Origin: Hyphomicrobiaceae bacterium
GTDB taxonomy: Bacteria > Pseudomonadota > Alphaproteobacteria > Rhizobiales > Hyphomicrobiaceae
NCBI GenBank assembly: GCA_025359165.1
Contig: JANYHG010000075.1
Location: 1 to 62,373, forward strand
DNA length: 62,373 nt
Direction: 5' to 3'
The translations under genes and the position numbers were made by a program. Below are positions 28,600 through 36,580 of this stretch, piece by piece; position 1 is the first letter of the stretch; every line of letters starts with the position of its first letter. The notes under the pieces are model-generated. The model did no database searches, was not told the DNA's origin, and was given only the letters and a program-made list of their open reading frames with translations.

Positions 28600-29727
28600 A
28601 TGTCCGTCTCACGAAGCCCGATGGCGCGACGGCTGAAGCACTTGGCTCTCGGCGTACTGGTGGCGCTGGCGGGTGCCTGGCTGACCAAACCGATGGCGCG
28701 CTTGGGACTGATGGCCGTGGGCAGGCCGCAACCCAGCGGACCGCTGCAGGTGACGACGACGGATGTCGCTGTGCCCTTGCGGACGCCTGGGGGCGGTGAA
28801 CCGGCGTCGGTACGTGCGCGGATCTGGTACCCGCGAAACACCACCACCGCCGCACCGCTGCTGCTCTACGGGCCCGGCTGGGGCGGTCGGTTGGACGACA
28901 ACGTTGTCAGGCTCGCCGAATTGGCCAGCCACGGTTACGTGATCGTGGCCTACGACGACATCGCACACGATCCGGCGGTGCTCGATGCCTCGCCTGAAGA
29001 TGCGGATGCGCGAACGACGTCGTTCGATCTCGGCACTGAGGCGTCACGCGCACACCTCGAAGCCGTGTTCGATCGCCGCGTCCGGTTGGCAGCAGAAAAG
29101 GTTTTGGCCTTGCTCGATGTACTCACGAGCACACCGGCGTTGTTACCGTCGGAGGTACGGTTTTCACAGCAACGCATTGGGATCTTCGGTGCGTCTTTCG
29201 GCGGCGCGGTCGCGGCGGAAGCCGCGCAAAGTGATCCGCAAAAACGCATGCGTGCCGCAATCAACTTTGACGGTTGGATGTACGGCGAGGTTGCCGCACG
29301 CACGGTCGCGGTGCCGTTTCTGATGTTCAACAGCACGCGTGGCGTGTCCAAGCCGGATTGGGCCACGTCCACCGACCCGCAACGTCGATTTCTCGAGCTC
29401 TACGATCGCCGTGATCGAGCGACCATTGAACGGCAGCTGGCGACGCGGCACGATGCGATCGATGTGACCATCGTCGGTTCAGGCCACAGCGATTTTGGCG
29501 ACGATCTCTATAACCCGCGTCGTTGGACGCAGTGGCGGCCGTGGCGAGAAAACATGATCGCGGTCGACCGAATGCGCACCATCGTCGATGCATACGTGCT
29601 GGCCTTTTTCAGGCAGCATCTCGAGGGCGTGCCGCAGCCCTTGCTGCAAAGCCCCCAATCGCCGTATTCAGAAGTGAAGATTTTGCTCGGCAACGGCACG
29701 CCTGCGATGCCGCCAAAACCGGACTGA
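28600..29727 (+). CDS. Alpha/beta hydrolase (dienelactone hydrolase / PAF-acetylhydrolase-like) with N-terminal membrane anchor
   Basis: A 375-residue hydrolase. The N-terminus (residues 10-30, HLALGVLVALAGAWLTKPMA) looks like a signal anchor, so it probably acts outside the cytoplasm. The nucleophile elbow is FGASFGG with S199, and H296 in GSGHSDFGD is the likely catalytic His. LASHGYVIVAYDD is typical of the family. It begins 22 bases after the thioesterase gene with AGAGG as ribosome binding site, so it is probably co-transcribed with the assembly line. Product maturation, self-resistance or ester hydrolysis are all possible; nothing in the sequence chooses between them. Confidence 0.8.
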   Translation: MSVSRSPMARRLKHLALGVLVALAGAWLTKPMARLGLMAVGRPQPSGPLQVTTTDVAVPLRTPGGGEPASVRARIWYPRNTTTAAPLLLYGPGWGGRLDDNVVRLAELASHGYVIVAYDDIAHDPAVLDASPEDADARTTSFDLGTEASRAHLEAVFDRRVRLAAEKVLALLDVLTSTPALLPSEVRFSQQRIGIFGASFGGAVAAEAAQSDPQKRMRAAINFDGWMYGEVAARTVAVPFLMFNSTRGVSKPDWATSTDPQRRFLELYDRRDRATIERQLATRHDAIDVTIVGSGHSDFGDDLYNPRRWTQWRPWRENMIAVDRMRTIVDAYVLAFFRQHLEGVPQPLLQSPQSPYSEVKILLGNGTPAMPPKPD

Positions 29728-29779
29728 CCCCGGCAGCCGTATCTACGAAGTCACAACACTTGAACTTAGCGAGGCCGCC

Positions 29780-30580
29780 ATGTCGATCACGTCAGCACCT
29801 GCAACAGGCGACGTCCTTTACGATTGCAAGGACGGTATCGGGCACATCCAGTTCAACCGTCCGCAACAGCGCAACGCGCTGACCTTCGAAATGTACACCG
29901 CGCTGGCCGACATCTGCGCCTCCGTACCAGCGGACGGATCGGTTCGCGTGTTGGTACTGTCCGGAGCTGGCGGTAAAGCATTCGCAGCCGGCACGGACAT
30001 TTCGCAATTTCGCGATTTCAAAGGCGCCGAAGACGGCTTGGCCTACGAAAAGCGGATGGAAGAAATCCTTGGCAAGATCGAAGCGTGTATCGTGCCGACG
30101 ATTGCCGCCTTGTCCGGGGCTTGCACCGGTGGCGGCGCGGCCATTGCTGCATGCTGCGACCTGCGGATCGCGTCGCAGGACTTGAAGTTTGGTTTCCCCA
30201 TCGCACGCACGCTCGGCAACTGTTTGTCAGCAGCCAGTCTGGCAAAACTCGTGTCGTTGATCGGGCCGGCCAAAGTGACGGAGATGATCTTCCTGTCGCG
30301 CCTGCTTGATGCCGAGGAATCGAAACAAATTTCTCTCGTCAGCGAGATTTTCCCGTCGCACGACGCAGTAGTGGCGCGGGCCTTGGACATGGCCGCAGAC
30401 ATATGCAGGCTTGCGCCCCTGACGCTGCGGGTGACCAAGGAATTGCTGCGACGCGTTCGGCTCGACGGGGCGGGTGCGCACGATCACGATATGGTCGCGC
30501 TCGCGTACGGCAGCGCAGATTTTCGCGAAGGGCTCGAAAGTTTCCTGGCGAAGCGTCCGCCGCAATGGCGCGGACGGTGA
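29780..30580 (+). CDS. Enoyl-CoA hydratase/isomerase family protein
   Basis: A 266-residue crotonase-fold protein. Oxyanion-hole segments are GGKAFAAGTDISQF (residues 70-83) and LSGACTGGGAAIAACCDLRIA (about 112-132). PIARTLGN and the C-terminal amphipathic helix region are normal. Family members hydrate or isomerise enoyl-CoA esters. Cofactor and chain preference cannot be read from the sequence. A GAGG ribosome binding site precedes the ATG at 29780. It follows the hydrolase on the same strand after 52 bases and converges on ptsN. It may belong to general acyl-CoA catabolism rather than to the biosynthetic cluster. Confidence 0.9.
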   Translation: MSITSAPATGDVLYDCKDGIGHIQFNRPQQRNALTFEMYTALADICASVPADGSVRVLVLSGAGGKAFAAGTDISQFRDFKGAEDGLAYEKRMEEILGKIEACIVPTIAALSGACTGGGAAIAACCDLRIASQDLKFGFPIARTLGNCLSAASLAKLVSLIGPAKVTEMIFLSRLLDAEESKQISLVSEIFPSHDAVVARALDMAADICRLAPLTLRVTKELLRRVRLDGAGAHDHDMVALAYGSADFREGLESFLAKRPPQWRGR

Positions 30581-30614
30581 GACGTTGGCGAGTCCAGTCG
30601 TCGTTGCCCTCGTC

Positions 30615-31085
30615 TCAGGCGGCGTGGCTGGTGAGGGGCTGGGTCAGGACAGCATGCAACGATGCCTGATCCTTAGCCGCCCTGAGTTGCAAAATCGTCT
30701 GCGGCTCGCGCATCAGTCGTGAGACCCGCGCCAGCGCCTTGAGATGATCGGCACCGGCGTCTTCGGGTGCCAGCAGCAAAAACATCAAGTCCACCGGGTT
30801 TCCATCCATGGCGTCGAACGGAATTGGCGCCTCGAGACGCGCAAAAACGCACGCGATCCGCTTCACGGAGGGATGCCGGCAATGCGGGATTGCGATACCT
30901 CGGCCTATACCGGTAGAACCCAACCGTTCTCGCTGCAGCAACGCTTCGTAAATGTCTCGAGACGGCAACTTCTCGAGTTTTGATGCACGCACGGCCAGTT
31001 CTTCCAGCGCTTGCTTTTTTGATTTGGAGCGAAGGTTTGGAATAACCGCGACTTGAGGGATGAGGTCAGCAAGTGTCAGTGCCAC
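30615..31085 (-). CDS. ptsN: PTS IIA-like nitrogen regulatory protein
   Basis: A 156-residue EIIA-Ntr protein, phosphorylated on H68 in GIAIPHCRHPS, that links the nitrogen phosphotransferase chain to potassium, nitrogen and envelope control. GSTGIGRGIAIPH, VDLMFLLLAPEDAG and LARVSRLMR are family hallmarks. The start is a GTG at 31085 (then ALTLADLIP), with AAGGA 7 bases upstream; the longer reading from 31163 adds a Cys-rich stretch not found in the family. In related bacteria hpf lies between rpoN and ptsN; here 321 bases separate them and hold no such gene. Confidence 0.93.
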   Translation of the reverse strand: MALTLADLIPQVAVIPNLRSKSKKQALEELAVRASKLEKLPSRDIYEALLQRERLGSTGIGRGIAIPHCRHPSVKRIACVFARLEAPIPFDAMDGNPVDLMFLLLAPEDAGADHLKALARVSRLMREPQTILQLRAAKDQASLHAVLTQPLTSHAA

Positions 31086-31406
31086 GTTGATGTCCTTGAT
31101 GGTCTGGCGCGTCGATCTGATGATGCAGCCAGCACACGAAAAGCTCTGGTCGAACCAAAGCAAGTGTCACGCCTGTAAACGCTTCAGAAAGCTGTGAAGT
31201 TTCCCCATGCAGGCTTGCCGGCAGCAGCCCCTGTCGCCTCGCACCATCGAAACACCGGCTGAACCACGCCTTTGACTCAACATAAATCGAAACCTGTGAA
31301 ACGACGTAGGCTCCGGCCAAGCCACTGTCAAACCCCGAGTTGTCATGTCAGCCCCGGCTGAAGTGCACTGACGTTGAACAGCCTTTTCATCCTGCAAGAG
31401 TGCCTG
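31086..31406. other. Gap between rpoN and ptsN without a recognisable gene
   Basis: This 321-base stretch is where hpf (ribosome hibernation factor) is commonly found in Hyphomicrobiales. I checked its short minus-strand ORFs (for example 31167-31397). None has the conserved start or beta-alpha pattern of the HPF/RaiA family; they are rich in Arg, Cys and Met as expected for chance translation. No clear terminator or repeat was seen. Confidence 0.6.
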
Positions 31407-32969
31407 TCACGCATGCGCGGCCGCCTTCTGCCGGTCGCGGTCGGCACCCATCATCTTTTCGCGCCGACGCTGTACCGACGACGATATCCGCATGCCCTCG
31501 CGATATTTCGCGACCGTCCGTCGCGCGATATCGATCCCCTGTTGTTTCAACTTGTCGACGATCTTGTCGTCGGACAGGATGGCTGTGGGTTTTTCCGCAT
31601 CGATCAATTGCTTGATCCGGTAGCGAACGGCCTCGGACGAATGCGCTTCGTTCTCGCCGTCGGCCGCCTGGATGGCCGACGTGAAGAAGTATTTGAGTTC
31701 GAAGATACCTCGCGGCGTCGACACGTACTTGTTCGACGTCACGCGGCTGACCGTACTCTCGTGCATCTTGATCTTGTCGGCCACGGTTTTCAGGTTGATC
31801 GGCCGCAAGTGCTGGACGCCATAGGTGAGAAACGCGTCCTGTTGGCGGACGATTTCCTCGGCGACTTTCAGGATGGTGCGCGCGCGCTGATCCAGACTTT
31901 TGACCAGCCAGTTGGCGCTCTGCAGGCAATCCAGCAGGTAGCCCTTGTCGTTGGCGGTGCGGGCCGTGGAGCTGACGACCGCATAATAGCTTCGGTTCAC
32001 CAACACGCGCGGCAGCGTGTCGGTGTTCAATTCGACATGCCAGCCGCCATCTCTTGTCGCGCGGACGTAGACATCGGGCACGACAGGCTGGGTCATGACG
32101 TGGCCGAAGCGCAGGCCGGGTTTGGGTTCGAGTGCGCGCAGCTCCGTGATCATTTCAGCCAGCTCTTCGGCATCGACGCCGACCGCTCGGCGCAGAGCCG
32201 GAATATTGTGCTGCCCGAGCAAGGCGAGGTTGTCGATCAGGCGCGCCATGATCGGATCATAGCGGTCCCGTTCGATGAGCTGCAGTTTGAGGCATTCTGC
32301 CAGCGTCCGCGCACACACGCCCGTCGGATCGGACCCTTGCAGAACGCCCAGCACCCGCTCGATCCGAGCGCTCTCGACGCCCAGTTTTTCAGCAAGCGCT
32401 GACAAATCTCCGTCGATATAGCCGGCCTCGTCGACCATATCGATGATGTGCGTGCCAATCAGGTGATCGATCCGGTCGGGCAAGGCGAGCCCGGCCTGCA
32501 TCAGCAGATGGTCTTTGAGCGATGTCGCGCCCGAAAGCTGATCTTCGGGGCTGTTGCCATCTCCCTCGGTCGAGCCGTTACGCTGGATCAGCGTTTCCCA
32601 GCCGGAGCTCTGCGGCCCGTCGGCGATTTGGCCCGGCAGTTCGCCGTTGGTGATTTCGATGGGGGTGGCATCGGGGAACAGAGCGCCGCTGTCGCTGTCG
32701 ATCGCATCCTCGGCGGCGGTTGAGACACCGGTGAACTCCAGGGCGGCCAGACCGTCGCTGTCGTCGGATGTAGCGACGGCCTCCGGCGAGGGCTCGGCGA
32801 AATCGTCGGCCTGATCGTGCTCGAGCAAAGGGTTGCGCTCGAGCTCGGTTTCCACGAATGCAGCCAGCTCGATGTTGGAATATTGCAAAAGGCGGATCGC
32901 CTGCTGCAACTGGGGTGTCATCACCAGTTGCTGGCCGTGCCGCATCTCGAGTTTTGGCGAAAGTCCCAT
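31407..32969 (-). CDS. rpoN: RNA polymerase sigma-54 factor
   Basis: A 520-residue sigma factor needed for transcription from -24/-12 promoters, controlling nitrogen and other genes with enhancer-binding activators. Region I is glutamine-rich (GQQLVMTPQLQQAIRLLQ, residues 12-29) and is followed by an acidic linker (about 50-140). The core-binding region, the helix-turn-helix (KIKMHESTVSRVTSNKYV) and the RpoN box ARRTVAKYRE (482-491) are all intact. A short basic tail follows. Length is normal. It lies 57 bases downstream of lptB, the usual order. Confidence 0.97.
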   Translation of the reverse strand: MGLSPKLEMRHGQQLVMTPQLQQAIRLLQYSNIELAAFVETELERNPLLEHDQADDFAEPSPEAVATSDDSDGLAALEFTGVSTAAEDAIDSDSGALFPDATPIEITNGELPGQIADGPQSSGWETLIQRNGSTEGDGNSPEDQLSGATSLKDHLLMQAGLALPDRIDHLIGTHIIDMVDEAGYIDGDLSALAEKLGVESARIERVLGVLQGSDPTGVCARTLAECLKLQLIERDRYDPIMARLIDNLALLGQHNIPALRRAVGVDAEELAEMITELRALEPKPGLRFGHVMTQPVVPDVYVRATRDGGWHVELNTDTLPRVLVNRSYYAVVSSTARTANDKGYLLDCLQSANWLVKSLDQRARTILKVAEEIVRQQDAFLTYGVQHLRPINLKTVADKIKMHESTVSRVTSNKYVSTPRGIFELKYFFTSAIQAADGENEAHSSEAVRYRIKQLIDAEKPTAILSDDKIVDKLKQQGIDIARRTVAKYREGMRISSSVQRRREKMMGADRDRQKAAAHA

Positions 32970-33026
32970 AAACGCCCAATCGGCCCCCGTAGAAGATCCT
33001 AAGGCGGTATCTTTAGGTGACGGCTC

Positions 33027-33977
33027 TTAACCGAACATATCTCCGAGATAGACGCGGCGCACGTCTTCGTTTTGTATGATTGCCTGAGGGTTACCGTGTG
33101 TCAGAACTTGACCATCGGCAATCACATAAGCGCGGTCAACGAGGCTGAGCGTCTCGCGTACGTTGTGGTCTGTGATCAGCACACCAATACCGCGTCGCGT
33201 CAGGTGGCGCACCAGATCCTGAATATCGCCGACGGCCAGCGGATCGATGCCGGCGAACGGCTCGTCCAACAGCATGAACGCCGGGTCCGACGCCAACGCG
33301 CGCGCGATCTCGCACCGTCGCCGCTCGCCGCCCGACAGAGCCATCGACGGGCTCTTGCGCAGGCGGGTGATCTTGAACTCCTCCAGCAACTCGTCGAGCT
33401 TTTCCTTGCGCTTTTTACGCTTTGGTTCGACCAGCTCCAGCACCGCCATGATATTCTGCTCGACCGACAGGCCACGAAAGATCGACGCTTCCTGTGGCAG
33501 ATACCCGATACCGAGCCGCGCCCGCCGGTACATCGGCAGCTTGGTGACATCGCGACCATTGATGGTGATACGGCCGGCGTCCGAGGCGACCAGGCCGGTG
33601 ATCATATAGAAAGTGGTCGTCTTGCCTGCGCCGTTGGGTCCCAGCAACCCCACCGACTCCCCGCGCGCAACCGCCAGGCTCACGCCTTTGACAACCTTGC
33701 GGCTTTTGTAGGCTTTCTGCACATCGTATGCGGTCAGCAGGCCCTCGCCACCATGATAAGTGGTTGAGGCATCGTCGGCGGCTTCCTCTTCGGCGGAGCG
33801 TCCCTCGTGCGCACCGAACGCCGGCGCGTACGCCTGATGTTGGGTCGGTTGGCGGCTGTACTGCTGATCGTAGGCTTGATCGTAACCCTGCGCATAAGCC
33901 TGTTCATGCCCACGATCGGTCATATCAGTATCAGGGTAGGTCGGGGCAGGTGCCAGCGTTGGCGGGTAGGGTTTCAT
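33027..33977 (-). CDS. lptB: LPS export ABC transporter ATP-binding protein LptB with long N-terminal extension
   Basis: A 316-residue ATPase that powers lipopolysaccharide extraction by LptF/LptG. Walker A GPNGAGKT (113-120), LSGGERRRCEIARAL signature, Walker B FMLLDEPFAGIDPL and H-loop TDHNVRETL are all present. Typical LptB proteins are about 240-260 residues; here about 78 extra residues precede the ABC domain, with Tyr/Gln repeats such as AYAQGYDQAYDQQY followed by an acidic stretch. The ATG at 33977 has AAGGTCG about 8 bases upstream, which supports translation of the extension. It lies directly after the fused lptC-lptA gene. Confidence 0.95.
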   Translation of the reverse strand: MKPYPPTLAPAPTYPDTDMTDRGHEQAYAQGYDQAYDQQYSRQPTQHQAYAPAFGAHEGRSAEEEAADDASTTYHGGEGLLTAYDVQKAYKSRKVVKGVSLAVARGESVGLLGPNGAGKTTTFYMITGLVASDAGRITINGRDVTKLPMYRRARLGIGYLPQEASIFRGLSVEQNIMAVLELVEPKRKKRKEKLDELLEEFKITRLRKSPSMALSGGERRRCEIARALASDPAFMLLDEPFAGIDPLAVGDIQDLVRHLTRRGIGVLITDHNVRETLSLVDRAYVIADGQVLTHGNPQAIIQNEDVRRVYLGDMFG

Positions 33978-34044
33978 ATGTCGACCTTGCTCGGGTATCC
34001 GGCGCGCGCCGCGTATCTTACTTCAATCGCAACGAAACCCGGCA

Positions 34045-35991
34045 TCAGTTGGACCGGTACACGGTGCTAGGGCTGATTTGAGGTTGCACCGGCGCGCCCG
34101 CCGGCTTCGGCGACGCGGGAGCCGGGACGCCTGTTTTCTTGGTACTGTTTTCATTCGCCTGTTTGAACTGGTCGGGGTGCAGGATGGCGCACATTTTTCC
34201 CGGCGGGCAACCGGTTGGCTGGGCGGGGGGCGCGACACCCGGCTTAGCCGAGATGCTCAATTGCGCAGCCGTAGGTGCAGTGTTGGTCTGTCCGCCGGTT
34301 TCACAATGAAACTCGCCTTTGTTCATGTCCATCTTCAGGCGCGCGCAGTTGATCACGCTTTGACCTTGCTTGAGCACGACCCCGTTAGGCCCGTCCAAAG
34401 TTGCTTGGTTGGACTTCAAATCGAAATGCGCGTTGGCACCCTCGGCTTCCTGACCGTCTTTGGATACGATCTTGGTGCCGCCTTTGGTTTCCAGATGTGT
34501 GAGCTGCGCGCCGCCTGCGCCTTTGCTTTGACCTTCCGCGCCACCCGACATGATCCCGGTTTGGCCGGTGTAGTGGGCAATCATTTCGGCGGTCTGAATG
34601 ACGTTGTCGCCCTGTTTGGCGATGACGCGACCACGAAACGATGCCTGTTTGGCAGGATCGTTGACTTCCAGGCTGTCGGCGTCGATGTCGGTAGGCGCGC
34701 TGGGATCGCTGCGCATGGTGCCGAACGGTCCCGGCACATCCGCAGTTGCTGTGGCCTTGGCTTTCGCCACCGCAGGTTTGGCCGGGTCTACAGACTGCAC
34801 CAGCGTCGCCGCGATCCGACCGGGTTGGCCCTTGGTCGACGACGGCGGCGTATCCAGCCTGCTTTTACCAGCCTTGCGGTCGACGAACAGCCGGCCGCCG
34901 CGAAACACGTTCCTGGCCTGTAGCAGTTCGACGTTGCCGGTGAACAGCGCCGTATCCGCCTTGACGTCGAAATCGACGACTTCGGCGACCACGCGGCGGT
35001 CTGTGCCCGCCGTCAAAACAACCCCGGTGCGCGCCACCAGCCGAGACATTTGCGCGCCGCCACTCCCCGGTGCAGCTTGCCCGCCCCTGCCCGCTTGGGA
35101 GCCTGGCGCGGTTCCGTCCAAGCCAGCTTGCGCGCTCGCTTGGCCTTCGTAGGTGACGTGTAGTTCGGGGGCCGTCAGCTGTGTTTCGCCCTGCCGCGCA
35201 ATGACCGTGCCGCGAAAATCCGCGAGTGACTTGAGATCGTCGATATCGAACTCGGCGGCCTGGATATCGACCGGTTGGCGACCGTCGCCGCTCATGCCGA
35301 TACTCGGCCGCGCCCCTGTCGTAGTCGGCGTTTGAGTGAGGCGCAAATTGACGTTGCCGCGAAATTTACCCGTCCGTTTGTCGGTGGAAAAATCCATCGC
35401 GTTGGCGGTCAGCGTGCCGGCAGGCATGACGGCGCGCACCGGATCGGTCGTCACGACGCGGTGCTCCTTGGTGAAGATCATCGCGCGTTCGAGTTGCGCC
35501 CGCATGCCGTTCGAGGCGTCGACGTCGACGCCGTCGAACAGCTCGAGTTCACCCTTCTTGTTGTCGAGATTGCCGCGCGTCGCTTTCAAAATAGTGCGAA
35601 CGCCGTTCGCCTGTACGAGATCGCCGTCGATGCCCTCGAGTTTGACAGGGCCGGTCATGGCCAGGTCGACGGCGGCCTCGCGCGCGCGGACCTCATATTT
35701 GCCGTTCTCTTTGGTCACGCCGAAATACGAGGGATTTTTCATTTTCAGATCACTCGAGGTGATCTCGATCTTGCCGGTGCGCAACTTGCCGTCACCGACG
35801 CTGAAACTGGTTTTCAGGACCAGCCCGTAAAAGCCGAAACTGGCCAGGATAGCCAGCGGAAACAGGACCTTGAGTGTCTTAACAAAAATGGAATGGCGGC
35901 GTGCGGCACGGAACAACGTATCGCGCAGGCGCAGCGCCGCGCGTGCCGCCTTGGCATTCGTTCTCGCACCCGTGGCGTCGATCGCCGTCAT
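34045..35991 (-). CDS. lptC/lptA: Fused LptC-LptA protein with two tandem LptA-like domains
   Basis: A 648-residue protein numbered from the ATG at 35991. After a basic cytoplasmic start comes one membrane helix (38-59, TLKVLFPLAILASFGFYGLV). An LptC domain follows (about 60-220; KNPSYFGVTKENGKYEVRA, LTANAMDFSTDKRTGKFRGNV in the second half). Then come two OstA/LptA-type beta-jellyroll segments: about 240-385 (FRGTVIARQGETQLTAPELHV) and 433-570 (FRGRVIAKQGDNVIQTAEMIA). Gly/Ala/Pro linkers join them, and the tail has a short Cys pair (TGCPPGKMC). LptC and LptA are normally separate proteins that assemble head to tail as the periplasmic LPS bridge. Here one open frame without internal stop covers all three parts. 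No separate lptA is present beside it. Confidence 0.88.
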   Translation of the reverse strand: MTAIDATGARTNAKAARAALRLRDTLFRAARRHSIFVKTLKVLFPLAILASFGFYGLVLKTSFSVGDGKLRTGKIEITSSDLKMKNPSYFGVTKENGKYEVRAREAAVDLAMTGPVKLEGIDGDLVQANGVRTILKATRGNLDNKKGELELFDGVDVDASNGMRAQLERAMIFTKEHRVVTTDPVRAVMPAGTLTANAMDFSTDKRTGKFRGNVNLRLTQTPTTTGARPSIGMSGDGRQPVDIQAAEFDIDDLKSLADFRGTVIARQGETQLTAPELHVTYEGQASAQAGLDGTAPGSQAGRGGQAAPGSGGAQMSRLVARTGVVLTAGTDRRVVAEVVDFDVKADTALFTGNVELLQARNVFRGGRLFVDRKAGKSRLDTPPSSTKGQPGRIAATLVQSVDPAKPAVAKAKATATADVPGPFGTMRSDPSAPTDIDADSLEVNDPAKQASFRGRVIAKQGDNVIQTAEMIAHYTGQTGIMSGGAEGQSKGAGGAQLTHLETKGGTKIVSKDGQEAEGANAHFDLKSNQATLDGPNGVVLKQGQSVINCARLKMDMNKGEFHCETGGQTNTAPTAAQLSISAKPGVAPPAQPTGCPPGKMCAILHPDQFKQANENSTKKTGVPAPASPKPAGAPVQPQISPSTVYRSN

Positions 35992-36136
35992 GCTCTGCCC
36001 TGATCGCCCCCCGCTCGCGCCGAATCTTTGCGGTTGCACCACACCACGGGTGAGCTATGCGGCGCAATTGGGGTCGCATTGGGACCTGTGGGGGATCGGG
36101 AGCTGCCTGTGGGTCCGCTAGCAAGCTCACCCATTG

Positions 36137-36580
36137 TCACTTGCTGACTGCTTTTGCTGCTTTATCATAATCGATAGGCTTGAATATCAGCTTGTCATCT
36201 TTGCCGAATGCAAACGGCACGAGCCAGCAGTCCCCTGGTTTTGAATTACCAATGGCCGCTTCGATGCTGGGCCACCAAAAAATTACATTAGCAGCCTGCT
36301 CGTGACGTCGCGAGACAGCCCATTGCTCGGATAAAATTACGCAAACAAGTCCAGCATCTCTCACCGCAATTAACTGATGCGGTCTCTTCAATATCCGACC
36401 GTCGGCCGACAAGAAGGCTACTCCACCATTGGCAGCAAAATGCGGCAACCACGTCTCATCCGCCGTTTTCGCGGCGTGTTCATCGCGAACGTGACTTAGC
36501 TCGCAACCTTGCACCAAGCACACCAACTGGATCGCCTTTACGATCTTGAAAGATACATTCTCGTCGGCTCTTATTTTCAA
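36137..36580 (-). CDS. PIN-like domain protein, probable toxin of a toxin-antitoxin pair
   Basis: A 147-residue protein beginning MKIRADENVSFKIVKAI, with HAAKTADETWLPHFA and FLSADGRILKRPHQLIAVR. This is the acidic-residue pattern of PIN-like (DUF5615/Mut7-C-type) putative RNases. Conserved Asp/Glu positions are D6, E7, D42, E43 and D60. The start codon is TTG at 36580, overlapping the stop of the upstream gene by 4 bases, so translation is probably coupled. Base composition is AT-richer than the flanking genes, suggesting recent acquisition. RNase activity is inferred from the family. Confidence 0.75.
   Translation of the reverse strand: MKIRADENVSFKIVKAIQLVCLVQGCELSHVRDEHAAKTADETWLPHFAANGGVAFLSADGRILKRPHQLIAVRDAGLVCVILSEQWAVSRRHEQAANVIFWWPSIEAAIGNSKPGDCWLVPFAFGKDDKLIFKPIDYDKAAKAVSK

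Noticed and set aside
31167-31397. Possible hpf gene in the rpoN-ptsN gap
   Set aside because: The translated product has no HPF/RaiA pattern and is rich in Arg, Cys and Met.
31374-32402. 342-residue plus-strand ORF opposite rpoN
   Set aside because: Shadow of rpoN; composition is that of complementary-strand translation.
34045-35991. Two separate genes lptC and lptA artificially joined
   Set aside because: One open frame with no internal stop and no ribosome binding site at the domain junction near residues 225-240 was seen; kept as a fusion, though read-level proof is not available here.
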